A DNA stretch of 64,000 bases, from positions 5,852 to 69,851 of the forward strand of contig CAMPHY010000001.1 of assembly GCA_946886125.1 (NCBI GenBank), in the 5' to 3' direction. Source of the DNA: an uncultured Candidatus Saccharibacteria bacterium. GTDB taxonomy: Bacteria > Patescibacteria > Saccharimonadia > Saccharimonadales > UBA6022. The notes beneath the pieces were generated by a model. That model had not been told where the DNA came from and did no database searches. It saw nothing but the letters and a program-made list of their open reading frames with translations. Position numbers and translations under genes: made by a program. Each line of letters opens with the position of its first letter. Positions within the stretch are counted from its first letter, which is position 1. Below, piece after piece: positions 51,402 through 59,050 of the stretch.

Positions 51402-51632
51402 TCAGCGCGGAGGCTGGAGTTTAGTGGAAGTAGCATCCATGTTCTGGCGCAACTGGGGCGTAGTACGCGCCCTAAACTCCCGGTCTCGTCGCAGCGCTTC
51501 CTCGATATCAGAATCAAGCACTTGACGTGGCTTTACCTCGTCCGACCAAAACTCTTTTGCTCCTACTGGGAACTTTCCGGCAGGCCGCGCTTCTTGGTCA
51601 CTGATGACATCATCAAAACCATTGGTACTCAT
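51402..51632 (-). CDS. Small unknown protein, 76 aa
   Basis: A 76-residue hydrophilic protein (starts MSTNGFDDVISDQEAR) of mixed charge with an Arg-rich middle. GGAG lies seven bases before the ATG. It has its own promoter, overlapped by a 10-bp perfect inverted repeat, and its own terminator, so it is a regulated single-gene unit. No family recognised; an autorepressor role is possible but it shows no helix-turn-helix. Confidence 0.65.
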   Translation of the reverse strand: MSTNGFDDVISDQEARPAGKFPVGAKEFWSDEVKPRQVLDSDIEEALRRDREFRARTTPQLRQNMDATSTKLQPPR

Positions 51633-51662
51633 CGAGTATCTCCAAACGTAGCGATTGTTACT

Positions 51663-51690
51663 TACATAAATACTATAATATATTTATGTA
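51663..51690. promoter_or_regulatory. Perfect inverted repeat, operator candidate
   Basis: TACATAAATA-N8-TATTTATGTA, 10-bp arms, covers the -10 box and spacer of the promoter facing the 76-residue ORF. There is no T-run, so it is not a terminator of the HNH gene that ends at 51692. Confidence 0.6.
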
Positions 51691-51700
51691 CTTAAGGCAA
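51672..51700 (-). promoter_or_regulatory. Promoter of the 76-aa ORFan
   Basis: TTGCCT, a 17-base spacer and TATAGT on the minus strand; the -35 box lies inside the end of the HNH nuclease gene. Confidence 0.6.
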
Positions 51701-52411
51701 TAACTGCAACGCTGTTCGCGCGGTAGGCACCGGCTGATCAGGGCAGCTAGAGAGTATTTGTTGCATAGCTTCTTTTTCGGCAGGGATCACCCATAGCTCG
51801 TATTTTAGCTTTACGGCTATTTGACGCGCAATATACTGACAGCGGAACGATATATTCGGTGGTAACCAGCTAGCAGCATTGGCATCAGATTTTTCTTGGT
51901 TGGCATCACCATCTACCGCCAATAATTCGAGTGGATCATTCGACAGCGCTTCTCGCCGTGCTGGTGTAAGTTGCTGAGCACCAGTTTGCCAAGCGTCACT
52001 TAGTGCCACAACATGATCAATTTGTACGTCGTCACTAGTAGTCTCACCTCGTTGAAATTGAATAACTTTTCCCGTATACGGATCTATTAACGTGCCGCTT
52101 AGCACTTCACACTCGCCATCAATTTTTACATTAGTCATATCACGATTTAAAATTATATCTCGTGTATCGCACCCCAGTGTCGAGGCCCATCCGTCACCAA
52201 ACAGTGCTCTTTCATAGCCCGTTTTAGGTGCTCTTCCCTTAACTGCTAGTTTCTCAAGTGCTATAAGGGCAGGACTATTCACTATACCTTCACTCGTATC
52301 AGAGGGTGCAGCAGAGCGATGCACTTCCGGCTGAACAATAAGTGCGACGACAGAAATGATAAGTACGATTATCGCTGTGATTAGCCTGCCTGTTCTTTGT
52401 CGACGCTTCAT
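51692..52411 (-). CDS. Membrane-anchored HNH endonuclease (GmrSD-C/DUF1524-like)
   Basis: A 239-residue protein with an N-terminal signal anchor (about 8-28) and an HNH nuclease domain of the extracellular DUF1524/GmrSD-C type: GYERALFGDGWAS, GCDTRDIILNRD, the core IDHVVALSDAW (Asp132-His133), SNDPLELLAV (Asn158) and NQEKSDANAASWLP (Asn171, Lys174). Cys81, Cys101 and Cys191 could form disulfides, consistent with an outside location. TATAAT seven bases before the ATG predicts a leaderless mRNA. It likely degrades external DNA. Confidence 0.87.
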   Translation of the reverse strand: MKRRQRTGRLITAIIVLIISVVALIVQPEVHRSAAPSDTSEGIVNSPALIALEKLAVKGRAPKTGYERALFGDGWASTLGCDTRDIILNRDMTNVKIDGECEVLSGTLIDPYTGKVIQFQRGETTSDDVQIDHVVALSDAWQTGAQQLTPARREALSNDPLELLAVDGDANQEKSDANAASWLPPNISFRCQYIARQIAVKLKYELWVIPAEKEAMQQILSSCPDQPVPTARTALQLLP

Positions 52412-52418
52412 GCAATCT

Positions 52419-52437
52419 ATTATACCTTTGCTACAAT
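52419..52437. promoter_or_regulatory. Face-away divergent -10 boxes in a 32-bp intergenic
   Basis: TATAAT (minus, 52419-52424) lies seven bases before the HNH gene ATG and TACAAT with TGc (plus, 52432-52437) six bases before the aminopeptidase ATG. Only seven bases separate the two boxes, so both -35 regions must fall in the opposite gene. Confidence 0.7.
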
Positions 52438-52443
52438 AGATAT

Positions 52444-54969
52444 ATGCAAACCGTATCTCGACTTATTACACAATTTATTCCCGAACATTATCAACTCTCT
52501 CTTAAAATGGATCGACAAGAACGACACTTTAGCGGCATCATAACGATGAAGGGTGCTTCAACAGCTGGCGCAGACACAATCAGCGTTCATGCGAAAGATT
52601 TGACTATCGAATCAATTACTCTCGACGGCAGCGAAGCAAGTTGGCAAGCCGGTAGTAATGACGAGCTTATCATTTCACAGAGTGCCATTTCAGAAGGTGC
52701 ACATGTGATCGTCATGGCGTTTTCAGGTACCATTACCGATGCTATGCACGGCCTCTACCCTTGCTACTACGAACACAACGGTGTCAAAAAGGAGCTGTTG
52801 GCAACACAATTTGAAAGCCATCACGCCCGTGAAGTGTTCCCGTGTATCGACGAGCCCGAAGCCAAAGCGACTTTCGATGTCACCCTAACGACCGAAGATA
52901 ATATACAAGTACTTAGCAATATGCCAGTGGCCGCACAAACGCGTGATGATGGAAAATTAATTACACGCTTTGAAACAACGCCTCGCATGAGCACGTATTT
53001 ACTAGCATGGGTCACAGGCGAGTTACATAAAAAAAGCGCTACTACAAAAAGTGGTGTTGAAGTAAATATATGGGCAACCCCTGCCCAAGCACCAACGAGC
53101 CTTGATTTTGCGCTTGATATCGCCACGCGCACGATTGATTTCTTTGATGAGTATTTCGGTATACCTTATCCGCTTCCAAAAAGTGATCACGTTGCGTTGC
53201 CCGATTTCTCTTCCGGCGCTATGGAGAACTGGGGGCTCATCACCTATCGTGAAGTTGCACTACTGGCCGATCCAGCTACTACCAGCGTCAGCAGTAAGCA
53301 CTATATCGCCACTGTCATCGCTCATGAATTGTCACACCAATGGTTTGGCAACCTTGTTACCATGAAGTGGTGGAACAACCTTTGGCTTAATGAAAGCTTT
53401 GCTACCTTAATGGAATATATCGCTATCGATGCGCTACAGCCCGACTGGAACGTTTGGCTAGACTTTGCCACTATGGAGAGCATCTCGGCATTACGACGCG
53501 ACAGCATCGATGGTGTACAGGCAGTCCAGGTTGAAGTGAATCACCCTGATGAGATTAGTACGTTATTTGATGGAGCAATCGTCTATGCTAAAGGAGCCCG
53601 ATTGCTGCGTATGGTCCAACACTATATCGGGCATGAAGCTTTTCAGTCTGGCCTAAAAGCCTATTTCGCCCAACATGCCTATTCAAATACAGAAGGCAGC
53701 GATCTCTGGCAAGCGCTAAGTCGGGCCAGCGGCAAAGATATTGGTGGCTTCATGCAGACCTGGATTTCTCAACCAGGCTACCCTGTACTTGAGGTACATA
53801 AAGACGGTGATTGCATTAATCTTACGCAACAACAATTTTTTACTGGCCCACATACATCATCAGATCGTCTATGGCCAATTCCACTCAATTCACCCTGTAG
53901 TGAAATGCCTGAATTACTTGAAACAAAAGTACATCAGGTGACTCGTCACCACACCACGCCACTACGGTTTAACAGCAGAGATACAGCCCACTTCATTACC
54001 CATTATGATAGTCACCTTCTCGCCCAGCTCATGCAAGCCGTTGCCGAGGGACAAGCTTCAACACTTGATAGACTTCAACTACTGCACGAGCAAACATTAC
54101 TTGCTCGCGGTGGAAAAATTGAAACCGCTCAATTACTTTCACTCCTTGACGCCTACACAGGTGAGACTACCGAAGCTGTCTGGGATATTATCAGCCTGGC
54201 AATTGGCGAATTGAAAAAGTTTGTTGAACCCGGTACGCTTGCCGAAACAAAGCTACGCCAGTTTACTACTCACTTAGCCAAAGCTCAATACCAACGATTA
54301 GGCTGGTCACAGCAAACCGACGAGACAGAGCAGGATACGAAGTTACGGGCTACTATTATCGGGATGATGCTCTATGGAGAAGACCCAGAAGCGATTGCAA
54401 CCGCCACTACGCTATATAACGACACAAACCTTGAAGCCCTCGATCCAGAATTACGTGGCTTGATCATTGGTACCGTCGTTCGCCATCACGAGACGCAGGA
54501 ATTAGTAGATACTTTACTAGCACGCTATAAAGCCACCGCATCGGCAGATTTACAGCAAGATATTGCCAATGGTATTACTTCGACGAGGCAGACAGATACA
54601 GTCGTCCGATTACTCGCCACCATCAAAGACTCTTCGGTTATCCGTTCACAAGATGCCACACGCTGGTTTGTATGGCTCCTTCGCAACCGTGACGGTCGTG
54701 ATGTAAGTTGGCAATGGCTTCAAGATAACTGGAGCTGGATAGAGAAAACTTATGCTGGCGATAAGAGCTATGATGATTTTCCTCGTTATGCTGGTAGTAT
54801 TCTGAGTACGCGCCAGCAACTTCAAGAATACCGTGACTTTTTTAGCCGACTCAAAGACATACCAGCCCTTAAGCGTGTTATCGCTATGGCTCAATTAGAA
54901 ATTGAAGGACGGGTTGATCTTATTGAAAAGGATGGCCCTGCTGTACGAGCAGCGCTTGAACAACTTTAA
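52444..54969 (+). CDS. M1-family zinc aminopeptidase (PepN type)
   Basis: An 841-residue M1 aminopeptidase, removing N-terminal residues from peptides. The exopeptidase motif GAMENWG is at 258-264 and the zinc site HELSH (294-298) with Glu317 in NESFA follows; the C-terminal ERAP1-like helical domain (about 520-841) is complete. No signal peptide, so probably cytoplasmic. TACAAT six bases before the ATG, with TGc in front, predicts a leaderless mRNA. The 154-base stretch after it (54970-55123) shows no feature I can support. Confidence 0.95.
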   Translation: MQTVSRLITQFIPEHYQLSLKMDRQERHFSGIITMKGASTAGADTISVHAKDLTIESITLDGSEASWQAGSNDELIISQSAISEGAHVIVMAFSGTITDAMHGLYPCYYEHNGVKKELLATQFESHHAREVFPCIDEPEAKATFDVTLTTEDNIQVLSNMPVAAQTRDDGKLITRFETTPRMSTYLLAWVTGELHKKSATTKSGVEVNIWATPAQAPTSLDFALDIATRTIDFFDEYFGIPYPLPKSDHVALPDFSSGAMENWGLITYREVALLADPATTSVSSKHYIATVIAHELSHQWFGNLVTMKWWNNLWLNESFATLMEYIAIDALQPDWNVWLDFATMESISALRRDSIDGVQAVQVEVNHPDEISTLFDGAIVYAKGARLLRMVQHYIGHEAFQSGLKAYFAQHAYSNTEGSDLWQALSRASGKDIGGFMQTWISQPGYPVLEVHKDGDCINLTQQQFFTGPHTSSDRLWPIPLNSPCSEMPELLETKVHQVTRHHTTPLRFNSRDTAHFITHYDSHLLAQLMQAVAEGQASTLDRLQLLHEQTLLARGGKIETAQLLSLLDAYTGETTEAVWDIISLAIGELKKFVEPGTLAETKLRQFTTHLAKAQYQRLGWSQQTDETEQDTKLRATIIGMMLYGEDPEAIATATTLYNDTNLEALDPELRGLIIGTVVRHHETQELVDTLLARYKATASADLQQDIANGITSTRQTDTVVRLLATIKDSSVIRSQDATRWFVWLLRNRDGRDVSWQWLQDNWSWIEKTYAGDKSYDDFPRYAGSILSTRQQLQEYRDFFSRLKDIPALKRVIAMAQLEIEGRVDLIEKDGPAVRAALEQL

Positions 54970-55123
54970 ACAAAGTCTTTAGTTAACTTCAATATATTTT
55001 TCGATTTCAGAAAATGGCACACTTATAAAGTTAGCAGCCAGAAGCTGACTGGATACCAGCTTTGTTGTGTACATAAATCACCAGCTGTTCTCTCATCGAC
55101 CGTATCGCCGATTTTCTTCGGCG

Positions 55124-55732
55124 TCAAACCAAGAGATTCGATTGAGGTTTCAGAGGAGTCGGCGGGTCTTTTTTGTATTTAGCCAGTGGCGCAAAAGATA
55201 AACGGTGCAGAGGCGTGACACCAAGCCGTTCAATTGCATCGCGGTGTACGGCAGTCCCGTATCCGACATGACGAGCAAAGGCATAACCGGGATATATCGC
55301 ATCCTGCTGTGTCATATACGTATCCCGTGCAACTTTAGCAATAATTGATGCAGCACTTACGCATGGTATCAAAAGGTCTGCTTTTTTGAGCATCGTCACG
55401 CAATCACCCTGTGGCATCTCTTTAATAAAGTTAATTGTGCCATCAATAATAATTTCATGATACGGCACTGTGATTTGCCGAAGTGCTCGTTTAGTTGCCA
55501 GAGTAAGGCTTGCCGAAAGGCCAAGCGCATCGATCTCCGAAGCTGCTACCCAGCCCAAACCACATCCAGCAGCTTTCTCATAAATTTCTGCAGAAAGTTC
55601 TTCACGTTTCTTTTTTGATATCTTCTTACTATCAGTCAACCCCACGATTGAAGCTTCGCTCAGTACAACCGCACCAACCACAAGCGGCCCTGCCCAAGGC
55701 CCACGACCCACTTCGTCAATACCAACAATCAT
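55124..55732 (-). CDS. rnhB: Ribonuclease HII
   Basis: A 202-residue RNase HII that removes ribonucleotides and RNA primers from DNA. It starts MIVGIDEVGRGPWAGPLVVGA with the catalytic Asp6-Glu7 pair, and has LTDSKKISKKKRE, the IIDGTINF strand and CVSAASIIAKVARD. TATGCT with TGc lies six bases before the ATG (leaderless). Confidence 0.95.
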   Translation of the reverse strand: MIVGIDEVGRGPWAGPLVVGAVVLSEASIVGLTDSKKISKKKREELSAEIYEKAAGCGLGWVAASEIDALGLSASLTLATKRALRQITVPYHEIIIDGTINFIKEMPQGDCVTMLKKADLLIPCVSAASIIAKVARDTYMTQQDAIYPGYAFARHVGYGTAVHRDAIERLGVTPLHRLSFAPLAKYKKDPPTPLKPQSNLLV

Positions 55733-55749
55733 ATATCAAGCATAGCAGG

Positions 55750-55778
55750 TTGCAATATATTTGATATGGTGTTATAAA
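55750..55778 (+). promoter_or_regulatory. Promoter of the 55.8 kb ORFan
   Basis: TTGCAA, a 17-base spacer and TATAAA on the plus strand, starting inside the rnhB promoter region on the opposite strand. Confidence 0.6.
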
Positions 55779-55815
55779 ATAATAGTTCTATTTTCCTCGA
55801 CCAAAGGTGTTCATC

Positions 55816-56205
55816 ATGAAATCTGCAGTGAAAAAAGCAGAACAAGCGTTCCTTACCAGTTACCAGACATTCGGCCGTGCCGTCAAAGCCGAAATCACCC
55901 GCGATCACGGCCTACGCTTGATCAACGAAACCGCACAAGAGCTCAAAATCCTTTGCGCACGGAGCGGTGTCATCGGACCAGACAATCAACTCGCAGCTCA
56001 CTTGATGAGCATGGCTGGCTTTGGACCCGAGGGTCTACTCGCCGGGTGGATTGCGCAATATGACGCAATCACCTTCTCTTTACCCGGTGACAGTTTTGGC
56101 GTACTGATCAGGTACGACTTACGGCATGAAGACGCAGAGCACGTGGCAAAAAGCTGGGGCTCCGCCCAGGTAACCAGCTATCACGAAGCACAGCGAAGAA
56201 GATAG
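55816..56205 (+). CDS. Unknown protein, 129 aa
   Basis: A 129-residue soluble protein starting at ATG 55816 with AAAGGTG six bases upstream (an in-frame start nine bases earlier is less well placed). Helical N-terminal half, no membrane segment, no family recognised. Higher G+C and different codon use from rnhB and rplS around it, own promoter and own GC-rich terminator. Confidence 0.68.
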   Translation: MKSAVKKAEQAFLTSYQTFGRAVKAEITRDHGLRLINETAQELKILCARSGVIGPDNQLAAHLMSMAGFGPEGLLAGWIAQYDAITFSLPGDSFGVLIRYDLRHEDAEHVAKSWGSAQVTSYHEAQRRR

Positions 56206-56212
56206 AACAGCC

Positions 56213-56246
56213 GCCCGTTTCCCTTGTGGAGACGGGCATCTTCTTT
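56213..56246 (+). terminator. Terminator of the 55.8 kb ORFan
   Basis: GCCCGTTTCC pairs with GGAGACGGGC over 10 bp (one G-T) followed by a T-rich tract. Confidence 0.75.
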
Positions 56247-56257
56247 GTGCAAAAATA

Positions 56258-56286
56258 AAAAAGACGCCGTTTGGCGTCAGTTTTAT
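56258..56286 (-). terminator. rplS terminator
   Basis: GACGCC-GTTT-GGCGTC with an A-run on the plus strand that becomes a T-run after the stem on the minus strand. Confidence 0.8.
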
Positions 56287-56298
56287 TTGCAATAATTG

Positions 56299-56724
56299 TT
56301 ACGCTTCAACTTTTTCTTCAGCCTTTGGCGTTTCGGCCGCTGGCTCAGCAACCGTATTAATCGCTTCACGATCAAAGTTCTTAGCAGTCAAGCGAGCGCT
56401 CTTACCACTTCGTTCACGGAGGAATGAAAGGTAGTTACGGCGTACTTTTGAACGACGAACCACTTCAATTTTTTCAACCAGAGGGCTGTGGAGCAAGAAG
56501 CTCTTTTCAACACCAATACCACTCGTAATCTTACGAACAGTAATACGTGAAGTATGCGACTTCTTGTTGTCGGTGCGAATAACCACACCTTCGAAAATCT
56601 GAACACGCTCTTTAGCGCCTTCTTTAATTTTTTGGTGAACACGTACGGTGTCACCGCTACGAACATCAACTACACCAGCTTTTTTCTGGGCTTCGTTGAC
56701 TTGCTTAATTAGTTCAAAACTCAT
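56299..56724 (-). CDS. rplS: Ribosomal protein bL19 with acidic C-terminal tail
   Basis: A 141-residue bL19, which sits at the 30S-50S interface. The core (about 1-115) shows VRVHQKIKEG, VQIFEGVVIR and GVEKSFLLHSPLVEKIEVVRR (in parts), then the usual RRNYLSFLRERSGKSARL. The last 25 residues form an extra Ala/Glu/Pro tail rich in acidic residues that canonical bL19 lacks. No strong ribosome site is visible. Normally it follows trmD; here it stands alone. Confidence 0.95.
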   Translation of the reverse strand: MSFELIKQVNEAQKKAGVVDVRSGDTVRVHQKIKEGAKERVQIFEGVVIRTDNKKSHTSRITVRKITSGIGVEKSFLLHSPLVEKIEVVRRSKVRRNYLSFLRERSGKSARLTAKNFDREAINTVAEPAAETPKAEEKVEA

Positions 56725-56818
56725 CTCTTGTCTCGCTTTATTCGTTTATAGATACAATCAATTATTTACTATACCACAGTGGTGGGATATTTAAAAGAGG
56801 TACGAGCATTTATTTTAA

Positions 56819-58441
56819 CTAAATAACTCGGTTGATCTCATCGAGTGTAGTTTCTCCGCGCAGTGCGGCAAGCACACCCGCCTCAAGCAGCGTCACCATA
56901 CCATCCTCACGTGCCTGTTTTTCGATTACTTCCGTATGAACGTCTTTTACTTCACCGCGAAGAAACTTTTGTATATTTTCGCGCACAACCATCTGCTCCA
57001 TAATCACAACACGTCCCTTATAGCCAAATGGGACGTCGTCAGTAGGTACAGGGCGCCATAGTTGGAAATGATCAAGATTCGGTTTTTCTATATGATCTGG
57101 GAGGTTTTTAAGTACCTCTCGCACCCATTGCTTTGTCGCCTCGTCCGGATCATACGCCTCTTTGGTTTCATCATACAGTCTGCGTACTAAACGTTGGGCT
57201 ACCACAAGACGAATCGCCGAACTAAAAATAGGATTCACGCCAGTAAGGTCGATCATGCGACTAAATGCGGCAGCTGTGGAGTTTGCATGAAAAGTAGATA
57301 ACACTAAATGGCCCGTGATAGAGGCTTGAATGGCGGTTTTAGCCGTATCGGTGTCACGAATCTCACCAACCATTACAACGTCAGGATCAAGACGTAATAC
57401 CGCCCGAAGTCCGTCAGCAAAACTCGCGCCACCGGTTGTATTAATTGGTATCTGCGTAATACCGCTAATACCGTACTCTACCGGGTCTTCTAGTGTGATG
57501 ATTTTACGATCAGTGGTATTGAGTGCATTCAGCATACTGTATAGCGTGGTCGACTTACCACTCCCAGTTGGACCAACCATCAACACCATACCACGCGGAT
57601 GGCTAATAACTTCATCGATCTCTGCTCGCTCTGATTGAGCAATACCGAGTAGATCAAGCTGCAGCAGACTTTCATCAAAGTTGAATAAACGCAGTACTGC
57701 ATCTTGGCCAAACATGGTCGGTACTGTTTCAACACGCAAGTTAAGCAAATGTGTCGCACCGTCACGGGTGATTTCTTGTTGCATATGACCCGACTGTGCT
57801 TCTGTGGCAGCGCTTGATATATTAGCCCGCGATGCGAGTGCGCCCATAATGACACGGTATCGGTCTTTATCAAGCTGAGCGACAGCGTGCAGCGCACCGT
57901 CAACGCGCATACGAACACGAATCGCCGTTCGTTGATTCTCAATATGAATATCACTTGCCCCTAATCGATCAGCTTGATCAATTAAATAGTCAAACGCTCG
58001 ATCGCTACTCACCGAATTAAGAGTCTGGCTCACCGCCGCTAACGTGTCGCTGTCACCTTCCTTGGCAATCTGAATATCATCATATACTACCTCTTTCGGG
58101 GGATCATATCGCTGCATAAATGCCCTAAAAGCACTGTTACTAATAAGCAGGAACTGTGTGTTATAAGCCGTTTCGCTATATTTCTTTTCCAGTTGCCCGA
58201 TTAACGACTGTGGTGTCTGACTGGTAACCCCAAAGCGAAATGGCTCGGCCTCGTTGCCAGCAATCAGGGGAACCAAGCGGCCTTTATACATCTCCGCCAC
58301 CCCTAAGATGCCGTCGGTAAGCGGAAGGGTTGCCTCAATTTCACGGGCATCAAGGTACTGAAGTCCTAAAATAGCCGCGCGTTCACGAGTCGCTTTTTCA
58401 TCTTGCTCACGACGACGAGCTTGAATTTTATCTTCATCCAT
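56819..58441 (-). CDS. pilB: Type IV pilus assembly ATPase PilB/GspE, no zinc cysteines
   Basis: A 540-residue secretion ATPase that powers pilus extension. N-terminal MshEN-like domain (about 30-110), then Walker A GPTGSGKST (290-298), Asp box ITLEDPVEYG, Walker B VVMVGEIRD (357-363 region) and His box (ITGHLVLSTFH). The tetracysteine zinc insert of PilB/GspE is gone: after RLVRR the sequence is LYDETKEAYDP and the second half ends PFGYKGR without any cysteine. TATAGT with TGc lies seven bases before the ATG (leaderless). It should serve the four pilins of this window. Confidence 0.94.
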   Translation of the reverse strand: MDEDKIQARRREQDEKATRERAAILGLQYLDAREIEATLPLTDGILGVAEMYKGRLVPLIAGNEAEPFRFGVTSQTPQSLIGQLEKKYSETAYNTQFLLISNSAFRAFMQRYDPPKEVVYDDIQIAKEGDSDTLAAVSQTLNSVSSDRAFDYLIDQADRLGASDIHIENQRTAIRVRMRVDGALHAVAQLDKDRYRVIMGALASRANISSAATEAQSGHMQQEITRDGATHLLNLRVETVPTMFGQDAVLRLFNFDESLLQLDLLGIAQSERAEIDEVISHPRGMVLMVGPTGSGKSTTLYSMLNALNTTDRKIITLEDPVEYGISGITQIPINTTGGASFADGLRAVLRLDPDVVMVGEIRDTDTAKTAIQASITGHLVLSTFHANSTAAAFSRMIDLTGVNPIFSSAIRLVVAQRLVRRLYDETKEAYDPDEATKQWVREVLKNLPDHIEKPNLDHFQLWRPVPTDDVPFGYKGRVVIMEQMVVRENIQKFLRGEVKDVHTEVIEKQAREDGMVTLLEAGVLAALRGETTLDEINRVI

Positions 58442-58558
58442 TGACTAAACTATAGCAAAAAGCTTATGTAAATTATAGAGCGTCGTGCTGTATTTGTATA
58501 AGTTACGAGAATGGTATAAATAGAACATGACGTGGGGCGAATGCTACAATTGAGTGTA

Positions 58559-59050
58559 ATGTCTGAAATTATCGTTATTGCTCACAACATTCGCTCCGCC
58601 CACAACGTTGGTGCGATTTTTCGAACATCTGAAGGCCTGGGTGTGCAAAGCATCATTTTAAGTGGCTACACACCTTACCCTACACTTGCAAACGACACAC
58701 GGTTGCCGCATATTTCTCGCAAACTAACCGATCAGATTCACAAAACAGCCCTTGGCGCCGAAGCTATTGTGCCATTTAAGCAACAACTTGAACCGGATTT
58801 CCAGTCGTTACGCCAAGCTGGTTATCGTATCGTTGGGCTTGAGCAAGACGAGCGTAGCGTCATGCTTGATGCGTACACGCCTTCAGAAAAAACTGTACTA
58901 CTGCTTGGTGAAGAGGTTGCGGGTATTGATAACGAATATCGAGAGCAGTGTGATGATTTGGTTGAAATACCTATGGTAGGGCGCAAAGAATCATTTAACG
59001 TCAGTGTAGCTACCGGTATTGCGCTCTACGCCTTGACCCGCCCTATTTAA
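58559..59050 (+). CDS. SpoU/TrmH-family RNA methyltransferase
   Basis: A 163-residue SPOUT methyltransferase, shorter than the one at 18756. Motifs: IVIAHNIRSAHNVGAIFRTSE, VLLLGEEVAGI and ESFNVSVATGIALYAL. The frame could open at 58532, but TGcTACAAT sits eight bases before the ATG at 58559, which starts MSEIIVIAHN as expected for the family. It overlaps the end of dnaE, which is convergent, by eight bases. Confidence 0.9.
   Translation: MSEIIVIAHNIRSAHNVGAIFRTSEGLGVQSIILSGYTPYPTLANDTRLPHISRKLTDQIHKTALGAEAIVPFKQQLEPDFQSLRQAGYRIVGLEQDERSVMLDAYTPSEKTVLLLGEEVAGIDNEYREQCDDLVEIPMVGRKESFNVSVATGIALYALTRPI

Noticed and set aside
47799..52443. Prophage remnant around the Gam-like gene
   Set aside because: No integrase, terminase, capsid, tail or attachment-site duplication is visible; only the single Gam-like protein and an anchored HNH nuclease.
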